Positions 8,791-15,709 of a DNA stretch of 33,220 bases are shown here, piece by piece. Made by a program: the position numbers and the translations under genes. Source of the stretch: Kurthia zopfii. GTDB lineage: Bacteria; Bacillota; Bacilli; Bacillales_A; Planococcaceae. The notes beneath the pieces are model-generated. The model had not been told where the DNA came from and searched no databases. It saw nothing but the letters and a program-made list of their open reading frames with translations. The stretch lies in the NCBI RefSeq assembly GCF_003143955.1, contig NZ_QFVS01000035.1, forward strand, positions 1-33,220. The letters run 5' to 3'. The stretch's first letter is position 1, and each line of letters opens with the position of its first letter.

Positions 8791-10068
8791 CTAGTGTGTT
8801 GCGCTAGCGCCACATTCTGCACAAAACTTACCTGTATTTTCTTGCCCACATGTACAAGTCCAAGTTGATTTCTCTGGTTTTTTCGAACCACATTCCGCAC
8901 AGAACTTGCCAATATTTTCTTGACCACATGAACAAGTCCAAAGTGAACGCTCAGGTTTTTTCTCGCCACATTCTGCACAGAACTTCCCTGTACTGTCATG
9001 ACCATTTGAGCAAGTCCATGTATTTTCATTCGCAGATTGCTGTGCTTGGTTTGCGCGTTGCTCATTTGCCATTTGGTATAGTTGACCTGCGTTTGCGCCA
9101 CCTGCATTTTGCGCCATATTCATGCCCATAAATGCACCCATTGAACCATTTTCATTTTCTGCTGCTTTTACCATCGCCTCTGCTTGCGCGCCAGTAAGTT
9201 GTGCAGCTGCCATTGAAGAATCACGCATAACCGCATTTTTCTGTAATGTTTTGATCATATTCTCATCTTCTTCAGATGCTTTCATTGAACTTACGCCAAT
9301 CGAACCAATCGCAAGCCCTCGAGATTCCGTCCATTTCGCTGACAATACTGTGTTCAATGCGTCTGCTAATTCCATCGTATGTCCAGGAACTTCACTGTAA
9401 CGTACACCAAGTGCTGAAATTTTCGCAAATGCTGGTTGTAATGCAGTCATTAATTCTGTTTTCAATTGACTATCGATTTCTTCACGATTGTATTCCGATT
9501 CAACATTTCCTACTACATTTGTATAAAATAGTAGTGGATCAATGATGCGATAAGAATACTCACCATGGCAACGGATTGAAATATCGACATCTAAACCGAT
9601 ATTACGGTCAACTACTCGGAATGGTATTGGAGCCGGTGTACCGTATTTATTTCCGACAATTTCCTTCGTATTAAAGAAATAGACACGTTGATCTTTCGCA
9701 GGTTCGCCACCAAAAGTGAAACGTTTGCCGATTTCTTTGAAAGTATCTTTTAAATTGCCCATTAAATCATCATCGTAGAAAATACTTGGTTCCGTCGACA
9801 TATCGTAAACATATTCACCTTGTTCCGTACAAACATCGACAACTTTCCCTTGTTCGACAATCATCATACATTGACCTTCGTTTACTGCGATGATTGAACC
9901 GTTTGAAATAATATTGTCATTCCCTTTGTTTGAACCGCGTTTCGTCGTGCGTTTATGTCCTTTTACGACAAGAATATCCTTCGATAATCCTTCACAATAA
10001 ATATACTCACGCCATTGATCTTCTAAAACGCCTTTCATAGCGCCAATTCCAGCTTTTAATAATCCCAT
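8791..10068 (-). CDS. ydjI: SPFH/virion-core-like protein with three C-terminal zinc ribbons, YdjI-like
   Basis: The 425-residue protein starts MGLLKAGIGAMKGVLEDQWR, like YdjI of B. subtilis, and continues as an SPFH-type domain to about residue 260 (DQRVYFFNTKEIVGNKYGTP, RCHGEYSYRIIDPLLFY). Next comes an Ala/Met/Gln-rich segment (about 280-345). The C-terminus is three tandem ribbon units of 26 residues; the first is C...H with a His in place of one Cys (CSNGHDSTGKFCAECG), the other two are Cys4 (CSCGQ...CAECG and CTCGQ...CAECG). SPFH proteins scaffold membrane microdomains; YdjI works with YdjG in PspA-linked envelope stress. The ATG at 10068 is chosen because AGGAG is 7 bases upstream; the ATG two codons earlier is 1 base from it. 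A SigW-type promoter lies upstream. Identity is strong, function inferred. Confidence 0.85.
   Translation of the reverse strand: MGLLKAGIGAMKGVLEDQWREYIYCEGLSKDILVVKGHKRTTKRGSNKGNDNIISNGSIIAVNEGQCMMIVEQGKVVDVCTEQGEYVYDMSTEPSIFYDDDLMGNLKDTFKEIGKRFTFGGEPAKDQRVYFFNTKEIVGNKYGTPAPIPFRVVDRNIGLDVDISIRCHGEYSYRIIDPLLFYTNVVGNVESEYNREEIDSQLKTELMTALQPAFAKISALGVRYSEVPGHTMELADALNTVLSAKWTESRGLAIGSIGVSSMKASEEDENMIKTLQKNAVMRDSSMAAAQLTGAQAEAMVKAAENENGSMGAFMGMNMAQNAGGANAGQLYQMANEQRANQAQQSANENTWTCSNGHDSTGKFCAECGEKKPERSLWTCSCGQENIGKFCAECGSKKPEKSTWTCTCGQENTGKFCAECGASATH
8811..9037. repeat. Three tandem 78-bp units coding the zinc ribbons
   Basis: Units start at 8811, 8889 and 8967, each with the anchor CACATTC(T/C)GC, giving an exact 78-bp (26-codon) period. 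They encode the three C-terminal ribbons of the SPFH protein. Sequence between units is similar but not identical, so the array is not very recent. The copy number could vary between strains. Confidence 0.85.
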
Positions 10069-10109
10069 TTTCATTCTCCTATCGCGATAGTTTTATGTAA
10101 TTATTTAAT

Positions 10110-10137
10110 TATACGATAATTATTGTAAAAAGTTTCA
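10110..10137 (-). promoter_or_regulatory. SigW-type promoter of the SPFH/zinc-ribbon unit
   Basis: On the minus strand TGAAAC (10137-10132) is followed by exactly 16 bases and CGTATA (10115-10110). This fits the extracytoplasmic-function SigW consensus (TGAAAC, 16-17 bases, CGTA). B. subtilis pspA-ydjGHI is SigW controlled, so the promoter and the gene content agree. Transcription would begin about 35 bases before the ATG at 10068. Confidence 0.8.
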
Positions 10138-10141
10138 TTTC

Positions 10142-10173
10142 AAAAAAAATAAGCTCGCTAAAATAGCGAACTT
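10142..10173 (-). terminator. Intrinsic terminator after the 98-aa gene
   Basis: On the minus strand AAGTTCGCTA pairs with TAGCGAGCTT (mismatch at the two bases in the middle of each arm) and is followed by eight T. It ends the gene at 10180-10476 and insulates the SigW promoter. Confidence 0.75.
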
Positions 10174-10179
10174 CCAAAA

Positions 10180-10476
10180 CTAATCTAAAAATACTTCGAT
10201 ACAGTCAATATGATCGACATGTAAGTGATTTTCGTTATTTGCAGCGATTAAACTATTCGGTAATCGATGCCATTTTGGCGAAATACTTTCTAATAAATCC
10301 ATCATTTGTTTTTCTGATGGCGAGCCTTCTAATTCTACTTCATATAAATCTTGAAAAGGTGCACATTTCTCTCTATTTAATGGCAATTTTATTTGATTAC
10401 TAATCTTTAATAAATTTTGAAGGTGACTCATTGCTTCATTTTCAGTTGAAGCTTCTAAAAATACTCGAATAAACAC
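10180..10476 (-). CDS. Small cytoplasmic protein of unknown function
   Basis: A 98-residue protein I do not recognise, without signal peptide or membrane helix. Its pattern of alternating strands and a helix (FIRVFLEASTENEAMSHLQN, then LYEVELEGSPSEKQ, ending IDCIEVFLD) suggests a small alpha/beta ferredoxin-like fold. It begins with GTG at 10476, supported by GGAG 8 bases upstream. It has its own terminator and looks monocistronic between the thiolase terminator and the SigW-controlled unit. Confidence 0.7.
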   Translation of the reverse strand: MFIRVFLEASTENEAMSHLQNLLKISNQIKLPLNREKCAPFQDLYEVELEGSPSEKQMMDLLESISPKWHRLPNSLIAANNENHLHVDHIDCIEVFLD

Positions 10477-10538
10477 GTTAAAAACTCCAATCTTTCTTCT
10501 TATTTTTTAAAACAGCATGTTCTATCATATCTCAAAAT

Positions 10539-10576
10539 AAAAAAGCATGGAAGGGGTCAATTCCCCTAACATGCTA
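10539..10576 (-). terminator. Intrinsic terminator of the ligase-thiolase operon
   Basis: On the minus strand AGCATG, a short mismatch and AGGGG pair with CCCCT and CATGCT, followed by a T run, just after the thiolase stop. Confidence 0.8.
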
Positions 10577-10599
10577 ATCTTAAAATATCGACTTTTGTA

Positions 10600-11781
10600 C
10601 TAGACGCTTTCGATAATGACTGCAATTCCTTGACCGCCACCGATACATAGGCTTGCCACTGCATATTTACCTTGTCTGCGCTTCAATTCGTAAGCTGCTG
10701 CAAGAAGGACGCGTGTGCCACTTGCGCCGACTGGATGCCCTAGAGCAATAGCGCCACCATTAACATTCGTCTTGTTGCGATCTAAGCCTAACTCTTTCTC
10801 CACCGCCAAATATTGCGCAGCGAACGCTTCATTAATTTCAAATAAATCAATATCTTCTAAAGTAAGATTCGCTTTTGCTAATGCTTTTTGAATGGCTGGT
10901 ACAGGACCGATGCCCATTAGGCTAGGATCTACACCAACTGATGCCCAAGAAATGATTTTCGCAATCGGTTGAAGATTGTTTTCAGCAACCGCTGCAGTAC
11001 CAGCAAGAATGACGGAAGCCGCACCATCATTAATACCAGATGAGTTAGCTGCCGTTACAGTACCATCGCTTTTGAAAGCTGGTTTTAACGCAGCAATTTT
11101 TTCAGCTGTTGTATCTGCTTTAATATGCTCATCGACTTCGACCGTTTGTACACCTTTTCTCGAATTGAAATGAACGGGTGCAATTTCTTCTACAAATAAC
11201 CCTTTTACCTGTGCTTCAGCTGCTCGTTTATGAGAAAGTGATGCATATTCATCCTGTTCTTCACGCGTAATTTCGTATTTCTCAGCTAAATTTTCTGCTG
11301 TTACACCCATGCCAACCCCAGTGTATTGATCCGTCAAAGTCGCTTGTAGCATATCTTCATATTGAATGCCACCTAACATACGGTGTGAACTTCTTTCCGT
11401 AAAATTAGAATAAGGGGATTGTGACATATTTTCTGTACCACCAGCTAGAACAATTTTCGCATCTCCGAGTAAAATCTCCTGTGCGCCTGATATGACAGAT
11501 TGTAAGCCAGAACCACATAATCGATTCAATGTTAATGCTGGCACTTCTTCTTCAAGTAATGATAATAGCGCGATATGACGAGCAGTGTATGCTGCATCCT
11601 TCCCTGTCGCAATAACATTCCCATAAAATACGGCATCAATTTGATCCGCATCAATTTTACTTTTTTCGATTGCTTTTGCAGCTGTTGCAACGCCTAGTTG
11701 AATCGCTGAAACTGACGCAAAAGATCCGCCGAATGATGTAAAGGCAGTTCGCGCCCCATCAATTAAAAATACTTCTGTCAT
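10600..11781 (-). CDS. Acetyl-CoA C-acyltransferase (thiolase)
   Basis: The 393-residue protein is a complete thiolase that either condenses two acetyl-CoA or splits 3-ketoacyl-CoA. Visible catalytic residues are Cys89 (NRLCGSG), His349 (GGAIALGHPVGASG) and Cys379 (SLCIGGGQG), plus the FEINEAFAAQ stretch of the substrate loop. Its ATG overlaps the stop of the upstream ligase (ATGA) and AAGGAGG stands just before it, so translation is coupled. B. subtilis has a comparable adjacent pair, yhfT-yhfS, but orthology is not shown here. Pairing with an acyl-CoA ligase points to fatty or branched acid breakdown, though degradative and synthetic thiolases cannot be told apart from this sequence by eye. 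Confidence 0.93.
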   Translation of the reverse strand: MTEVFLIDGARTAFTSFGGSFASVSAIQLGVATAAKAIEKSKIDADQIDAVFYGNVIATGKDAAYTARHIALLSLLEEEVPALTLNRLCGSGLQSVISGAQEILLGDAKIVLAGGTENMSQSPYSNFTERSSHRMLGGIQYEDMLQATLTDQYTGVGMGVTAENLAEKYEITREEQDEYASLSHKRAAEAQVKGLFVEEIAPVHFNSRKGVQTVEVDEHIKADTTAEKIAALKPAFKSDGTVTAANSSGINDGAASVILAGTAAVAENNLQPIAKIISWASVGVDPSLMGIGPVPAIQKALAKANLTLEDIDLFEINEAFAAQYLAVEKELGLDRNKTNVNGGAIALGHPVGASGTRVLLAAAYELKRRQGKYAVASLCIGGGQGIAVIIESV

Positions 11782-13262
11782 ATAAATCCTCCTTGTTTCT
11801 TCAAAGCATGCTTTAATACTTTGCCCGATGCATTTCTCGGTAGTTCGTCAATAAACTCTATATCATATGGTAACTTATATTTCGCCAATTGTGTCACGCA
11901 ATAATCAAGTATTTGTTGTTCAGACAAAGTTTTGCCTTCTTTAACGCGCACATATGCTTTCGGCACTTCGCCATATACTGCGTGAGGAAGTCCAATCACT
12001 GCTGCTTCAAATATTTCAGGCATTTGGAATAGCACTTCTTCTATTTCAATCGGATAAATATTTTCCCCATTACGAATAATCATGTCTTTTTTGCGATCGA
12101 CAATGTAAAGGTAGCCTTCATCATCCATTCTTCCTAAATCACCTGTGTATAGCCAACCATCTCGTAATGCAAATGCTGTTTCATCTGGATTATTTAAATA
12201 CCCTTTCATCACTTGAGGGCCTTTGACGATAATCTCACCAACATAGCCATTTGGTAAAACGCCACCTTCTCCGTCCGAAATTTGCACTTCCGTATTCATA
12301 AGCGCCTTACCGACAGAGCCGATTTTCGTCAATGCATCTTCATCTAATAAGGAAGTCGCAGCAGGTGAATTCTCCGTTTGCCCATAGAAGTTCTGTACTT
12401 TGACCTTCGGGTAGGCATCTTTTAATCGCTTTACTAACTCATAAGGCATCGGTGCAGCACCGTAACCGAATAATCGTAAATTCGACACATCAAAATCATC
12501 TACTTCACTATTCAAAATGAGCGTATACATAGAAGGAACACCGAAGAAGAAAGTCGCTTCTGTTTCACTTAATTTTTGAATAATATTTTTAGGCGAAAAA
12601 CTCGATTCAATTATGAATGTTGCCCCATTTAAAAAAGTTGGCACCATAAATACATGCGCTCCAGCACAATGGAAAAGCGGCGTACAAATAAAAAGTCGAT
12701 CCTTCGAAGTTAATTCCATCGGCACCGACCAATTTCGAGCGGTTTCATAAATATTGCCATGTGTCAGCATAACTCCTTTTGATTTCCCTGTAGTTCCAGA
12801 TGTATACATAACTACCGCTACATCATCTGCATGGATTTCTGGTTCACTATAATCCAATCCAGTAGTTGAAAGTTTTGCGAGTTCAGTCATTTTTAATTTC
12901 AATTGAAATGGGTGTTGAATAGGTTCGATTAATTGTTCTAAATGTTCATCGAAAATGATTGCTTTCGCATTTGAATTGTCAATAATATACGCAATTTCAG
13001 GTGTCGCCAATTTCGTATTAATCGGCATTGCAATGTAACCCGCCATTTGAATCGCAAAATAGACGATTGGAAACTGATCCGAGTTATCCATTAAAATCGC
13101 AATTATTTCATCTTTTTGAAAGGACTTACTTTGCAAATAACTCGCAATGGACTTTGCTTGTTCATAAAATTCTGCGTATGTCGTTTCATTACCTTCATAA
13201 ACTAACATCGTTTGCTGCCCGATTTCAGTTGCATGATTTTTCAGTACATCTATCATCACCAT
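11778..13262 (-). CDS. AMP-forming acyl-CoA ligase
   Basis: A 494-residue member of the ANL superfamily, activating a carboxylic acid with ATP and CoA. It has the AMP-binding P-loop YTSGTTGKSKG (153-163), YGQTENSP (A5-type motif), GWLYTGDLG (A7), the hinge VDRKKDMII (about 398-406), and the C-terminal catalytic Lys in NASGKVLK (about 484). Length and motifs suit medium/long-chain fatty acid or related ligases; substrate cannot be named. The ATG at 13262 has GGGTGA 7 bases upstream. It is the first gene of a two-gene operon with the thiolase, under the promoter at 13323-13351 and possibly the operator at 13294-13307. Confidence 0.9.
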   Translation of the reverse strand: MVMIDVLKNHATEIGQQTMLVYEGNETTYAEFYEQAKSIASYLQSKSFQKDEIIAILMDNSDQFPIVYFAIQMAGYIAMPINTKLATPEIAYIIDNSNAKAIIFDEHLEQLIEPIQHPFQLKLKMTELAKLSTTGLDYSEPEIHADDVAVVMYTSGTTGKSKGVMLTHGNIYETARNWSVPMELTSKDRLFICTPLFHCAGAHVFMVPTFLNGATFIIESSFSPKNIIQKLSETEATFFFGVPSMYTLILNSEVDDFDVSNLRLFGYGAAPMPYELVKRLKDAYPKVKVQNFYGQTENSPAATSLLDEDALTKIGSVGKALMNTEVQISDGEGGVLPNGYVGEIIVKGPQVMKGYLNNPDETAFALRDGWLYTGDLGRMDDEGYLYIVDRKKDMIIRNGENIYPIEIEEVLFQMPEIFEAAVIGLPHAVYGEVPKAYVRVKEGKTLSEQQILDYCVTQLAKYKLPYDIEFIDELPRNASGKVLKHALKKQGGFI

Positions 13263-13293
13263 ATAAAATCACCCTTCCCATTCCAATTAAAAA

Positions 13294-13307
13294 TGAATAG
13301 ATATTCA
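13294..13307. promoter_or_regulatory. Palindromic operator downstream of the ligase promoter
   Basis: TGAATA, two bases, TATTCA on the minus strand is a perfect 6-bp inverted repeat sitting about 10 bases after the expected transcription start. The half sites resemble the TGAATGA-type half site of the TetR-family fatty-acid regulator FadR of Bacillus, and the genes downstream fit such control. The identity of the regulator is inference, and a chance palindrome in AT-rich DNA is possible. Confidence 0.45.
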
Positions 13308-13322
13308 CTCTTTATGTAGAAT

Positions 13323-13351
13323 ATTCTAACAATTAATAGAATAAATGACAA
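13323..13351 (-). promoter_or_regulatory. SigA promoter of the ligase-thiolase operon
   Basis: On the minus strand TTGTCA (13351-13346), 17 bases, TAGAAT (13328-13323): one mismatch to consensus in each hexamer. It predicts a leader of about 55 bases before the ligase ATG. Confidence 0.7.
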
Positions 13352-13373
13352 TGTATAGACACTTTTTTCGACA

Positions 13374-13418
13374 AAAATAAGAGAAATGAACTCTATTGTT
13401 TCAAAGTTCACTTCTCTT
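13374..13418 (-). terminator. Intrinsic terminator of the aminotransferase gene
   Basis: On the minus strand AAGAGAAGTGAACT pairs with AGTTCATTTCTCTT with one mismatch across a short loop, followed by A then T-rich sequence. It lies between the aminotransferase stop and the ligase promoter. Confidence 0.75.
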
Positions 13419-13426
13419 ACAGTTCT

Positions 13427-14596
13427 CTATACTTTTTCGACAGTTAAAACTTCACGGAAAGCTTTCAGCGCAGCACCAATTGTCACTTTATGCCCTAATT
13501 CTTCTAACACCTCACCAATATGACAGATTGCCTGTTCCAACATTTGAGGTGTTGTACTGCCCATATGCCCTATTCTGAACGCTTTACCTGCTAAATGCGC
13601 TAATGCACCCGCAACAATAATGCCACGTTCAGCTAATTTCTCTCTAAATAATGCATCATCAATTCCTTCTGGATAAAGGATGCAACTTAATGTAGGTGAT
13701 GCAACATCTTCTTTCGCAAGTGGATTCATTCCATACGCAATTAAAGCACGACGAATCGCCGTTCCGTAATTTTCATGGCGCTTAATTCTCGCTTCCATTC
13801 CTTCATTTAAAACAATTTTCATCGCACATTCATATGCATAAATTAAATTGACAGGTGGAGTCGCAAAATAAGCAGTAGGCGTATCCATCACTTTTCGCCA
13901 ATTTTGAATATCCGCATAATATGCTGGCACTTCTGCTAACTGCTCTCTTGCCGCAATGGCTTCATCTGAAAAGGCAATAATCGCAAGACCTGGTGGCATA
14001 CCGATCGCTTTTTGTGAGCCAGTTAATACGACATCAATTTTCGCATCATCTGCGCCATACCCTTTCGACAAATCTTCTTCTAATGCCGCAGTTGCGCAAA
14101 CGCCATCTAAAATAAATAAGGCACCTGCTCTTTTCACGACTGGAATCAATTCAGCAATATTCGACTCTACGCCAGTAGAAGTATCGACATGAGTTACTGT
14201 AACTGCCTTATATGAATGTTGCTTCAGTTGATTGACAACTTCCTTCACATCTACTTGCTTGCCCCATTCCGCTTGGATGACGTCTACCTCAATGCCAAAT
14301 GCCTTCGCTAACGGGATGAATCGATCTCCGAAAAAGCCATGACTAATGACTAATAATCTCTCTCCTTTTGAAACGGTATTAACGATTGCCATCTCCATTG
14401 CGAGTGTTCCAGATCCTGAGATTACATATGCCTCAGCATCTGTGTTGAAAAGTTCTTTCGTCATTTCAATTGCATTTTTATAAATTTTCGCGAATCTTGG
14501 GTCCGTATGTCCCATTGTTTCTCGCCCTAATGCATCATAAACTTCATCACTCACTGGTGTAGGGCCTGGAATTAATAAATACTCTTTATTTGCCAT
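13427..14596 (-). CDS. Class V PLP aminotransferase (alanine/serine-glyoxylate type)
   Basis: The 389-residue protein is a fold-type I PLP enzyme of the alanine-glyoxylate/serine-pyruvate aminotransferase group, which includes PucG (ureidoglycine-glyoxylate aminotransferase). Seen: LIPGPTPV near the N-terminus, GHTDPRF, SGSGTLAME (phosphate-binding), DGVCATAA with the PLP-binding Asp, and the PLP Lys in LTGSQKAIG, followed by FRIGHMG near the C-terminus. No purine-degradation gene is nearby, so PucG function is not supported. The ATG at 14596 is chosen because AGAGGG lies 8 bases upstream; a longer frame reading from 14632 would include that site. It is divergent from the GNAT gene. Confidence 0.88.
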   Translation of the reverse strand: MANKEYLLIPGPTPVSDEVYDALGRETMGHTDPRFAKIYKNAIEMTKELFNTDAEAYVISGSGTLAMEMAIVNTVSKGERLLVISHGFFGDRFIPLAKAFGIEVDVIQAEWGKQVDVKEVVNQLKQHSYKAVTVTHVDTSTGVESNIAELIPVVKRAGALFILDGVCATAALEEDLSKGYGADDAKIDVVLTGSQKAIGMPPGLAIIAFSDEAIAAREQLAEVPAYYADIQNWRKVMDTPTAYFATPPVNLIYAYECAMKIVLNEGMEARIKRHENYGTAIRRALIAYGMNPLAKEDVASPTLSCILYPEGIDDALFREKLAERGIIVAGALAHLAGKAFRIGHMGSTTPQMLEQAICHIGEVLEELGHKVTIGAALKAFREVLTVEKV

Positions 14597-14631
14597 CGTC
14601 AATACCCTCTTTCTTTTTGTTATATAACACA

Positions 14632-14660
14632 AATATAAATGATTAAACTGTTATAATCAA
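14632..14660 (-). promoter_or_regulatory. SigA promoter of the aminotransferase gene
   Basis: On the minus strand TTGATT (14660-14655), 17 bases, TATATT (14637-14632). The start site would fall about 30 bases before the ATG at 14596 and after the upstream alternative ATG, supporting the shorter protein. Confidence 0.6.
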
Positions 14661-14696
14661 GAGTTTTCCTAATTTTTTGAAAAATTATTTTTTTAT

Positions 14697-14725
14697 TTCA
14701 AAATGAGGTTGAAAAAAGCTATACT
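14697..14725 (+). promoter_or_regulatory. SigA promoter of the GNAT gene
   Basis: TTCAAA (14697-14702), 17 bases, TATACT (14720-14725). Transcription would start near 14732, downstream of the ATG at 14729, so the ATG at 14741 is the more likely start. Confidence 0.5.
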
Positions 14726-14740
14726 AAAATGGGTGATAAA

Positions 14741-15244
14741 ATGGACATTAAATTAGCAAAAGAGGAACAAATCGAAGTGATCATGCAAATTATTGAAGAT
14801 GGTCGTAAAGCATTAAAAGAATTAGGCTTATATCAATGGCAAGAAGAATATCCTGCGCCGTCGGATATTTTAAATGATATTGCACTTCAGCAAAGTTATG
14901 TATTAATGGATGGGGACCAAATCGTTGGCACAACAGCTTTAGATCCAAAAGGAGAAGAAGTATATGATTCATTAGTTGACGGCGAATGGTCACTGGATGC
15001 GCCCTACTTAACGGTGCATCGAATGGCAATTTCAAGTTCCAATGCGAAAAAAGGGATCGGCACTTCATTTTTACAAGCAATCGAAGAAATTGCCGCAAAA
15101 CAAAACATTCCGCAAATTCGTTTAGATACGCATGAAGATAATGTTGTCATGAAGCGTGTTGCTGAAAAGGCTGGCTACCGCTACTGTGGAAAAGTGACAT
15201 ACGGCGTCGGTTTTGATTGCGTCGCTTTCGAAAAAATATTATAA
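14741..15244 (+). CDS. GNAT-family N-acetyltransferase
   Basis: A 167-residue GNAT acetyltransferase. Motif A is VHRMAISSSNAKKGIGTSFL, here with KKGIGT in place of the usual Q/RxxGxG/A signature, followed by a helix and the RLDTHEDNVVMKRVAEKAGY strand-helix unit that ends most GNATs. The N-terminal YQWQEEYP segment is common in a Bacillales subgroup. The acceptor is unknown. The start at 14741 has GGGTGA just upstream and fits the promoter; the ATG at 14729 would add MGDK. It stands alone, ending in the terminator at 15247-15302. Confidence 0.88.
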   Translation: MDIKLAKEEQIEVIMQIIEDGRKALKELGLYQWQEEYPAPSDILNDIALQQSYVLMDGDQIVGTTALDPKGEEVYDSLVDGEWSLDAPYLTVHRMAISSSNAKKGIGTSFLQAIEEIAAKQNIPQIRLDTHEDNVVMKRVAEKAGYRYCGKVTYGVGFDCVAFEKIL

Positions 15245-15246
15245 CG

Positions 15247-15302
15247 AAAAAGTCTGCCCTACAAGCGTCAAATTGATGACTCTTCTAGGACAGACCTTTT
15301 TT
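15247..15302. terminator. Bidirectional terminator between convergent genes
   Basis: GTCTGCCCTA (15252-15261) pairs with TAGGACAGAC (15286-15295) with one mismatch around a 24-base loop. T runs follow on the plus strand and, on the minus strand, after the other arm. It serves the GNAT gene and the 81-aa gene. Confidence 0.7.
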
Positions 15303-15318
15303 GATTAGCGCACTATAA

Positions 15319-15564
15319 TTAGTGGACTGTGATTTTGTGTTCATATACTTCTCCCGGATATTCAAGTCGTAATGACGTGATTAATGATTTTTTCAAATCT
15401 TGTGGAATATTAAAATGAATATTATTCATATGTGTTAATTGACCAAGATTATAAACTAAATCATGCATTGATTGAATCGTAATATTTCTTACTTCACGCG
15501 TCGTTTGCGTCACAAATTCTGCTACATACTCTAAATTTTCTTTCGTAATATTTACTGTTAACAT
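15319..15564 (-). CDS. Small protein of unknown function
   Basis: An 81-residue soluble protein I do not recognise. The first two thirds look helical (ENLEYVAEFVTQTTREVRNI, then SMHDLVYNLGQLTHM), the end a strand pair (LRLEYPGEVYEHKITVH). AAGGAAG lies 7 bases before the ATG. The leader contains a short hairpin (CTGGC/GCCAG, about 15591-15607) of unknown meaning. It appears monocistronic. Confidence 0.65.
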   Translation of the reverse strand: MLTVNITKENLEYVAEFVTQTTREVRNITIQSMHDLVYNLGQLTHMNNIHFNIPQDLKKSLITSLRLEYPGEVYEHKITVH

Positions 15565-15664
15565 CGAACCACTTCCTTAGTTAATTATTCTGGCTATTAG
15601 TGCCAGGAACTAAATAATAACATAATCGAGCATATTTTGTACAATAATTAGCATTTATAAATAT

Positions 15665-15700
15665 TAAAAAGTGATGATAAATTGCTTTATCATCACTTTT
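15665..15700 (-). terminator. Terminator of the cobT operon
   Basis: A perfect 15-bp inverted repeat, AAAAGTGATGATAAA (15667-15681) with TTTATCATCACTTTT (15686-15700), 4-base loop, directly after the cobT stop. It is symmetric and may work in both directions. Confidence 0.85.
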
Positions 15701-15709
15701 AGAGATCAA

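Noticed and set aside
8811-9037. CRISPR-like or satellite array
   Set aside because: The 78-bp periodicity is fully explained by 26-codon zinc-ribbon units within a gene.
8781-9107. Alternative frame through the zinc-ribbon repeats
   Set aside because: Repeated DNA keeps a second frame open; the Cys-rich ribbon frame is the coding one.
13427-14596. Purine-catabolic PucG
   Set aside because: The family fits, but no uricase, allantoinase or other puc genes are in the window, so only a general aminotransferase call is made.
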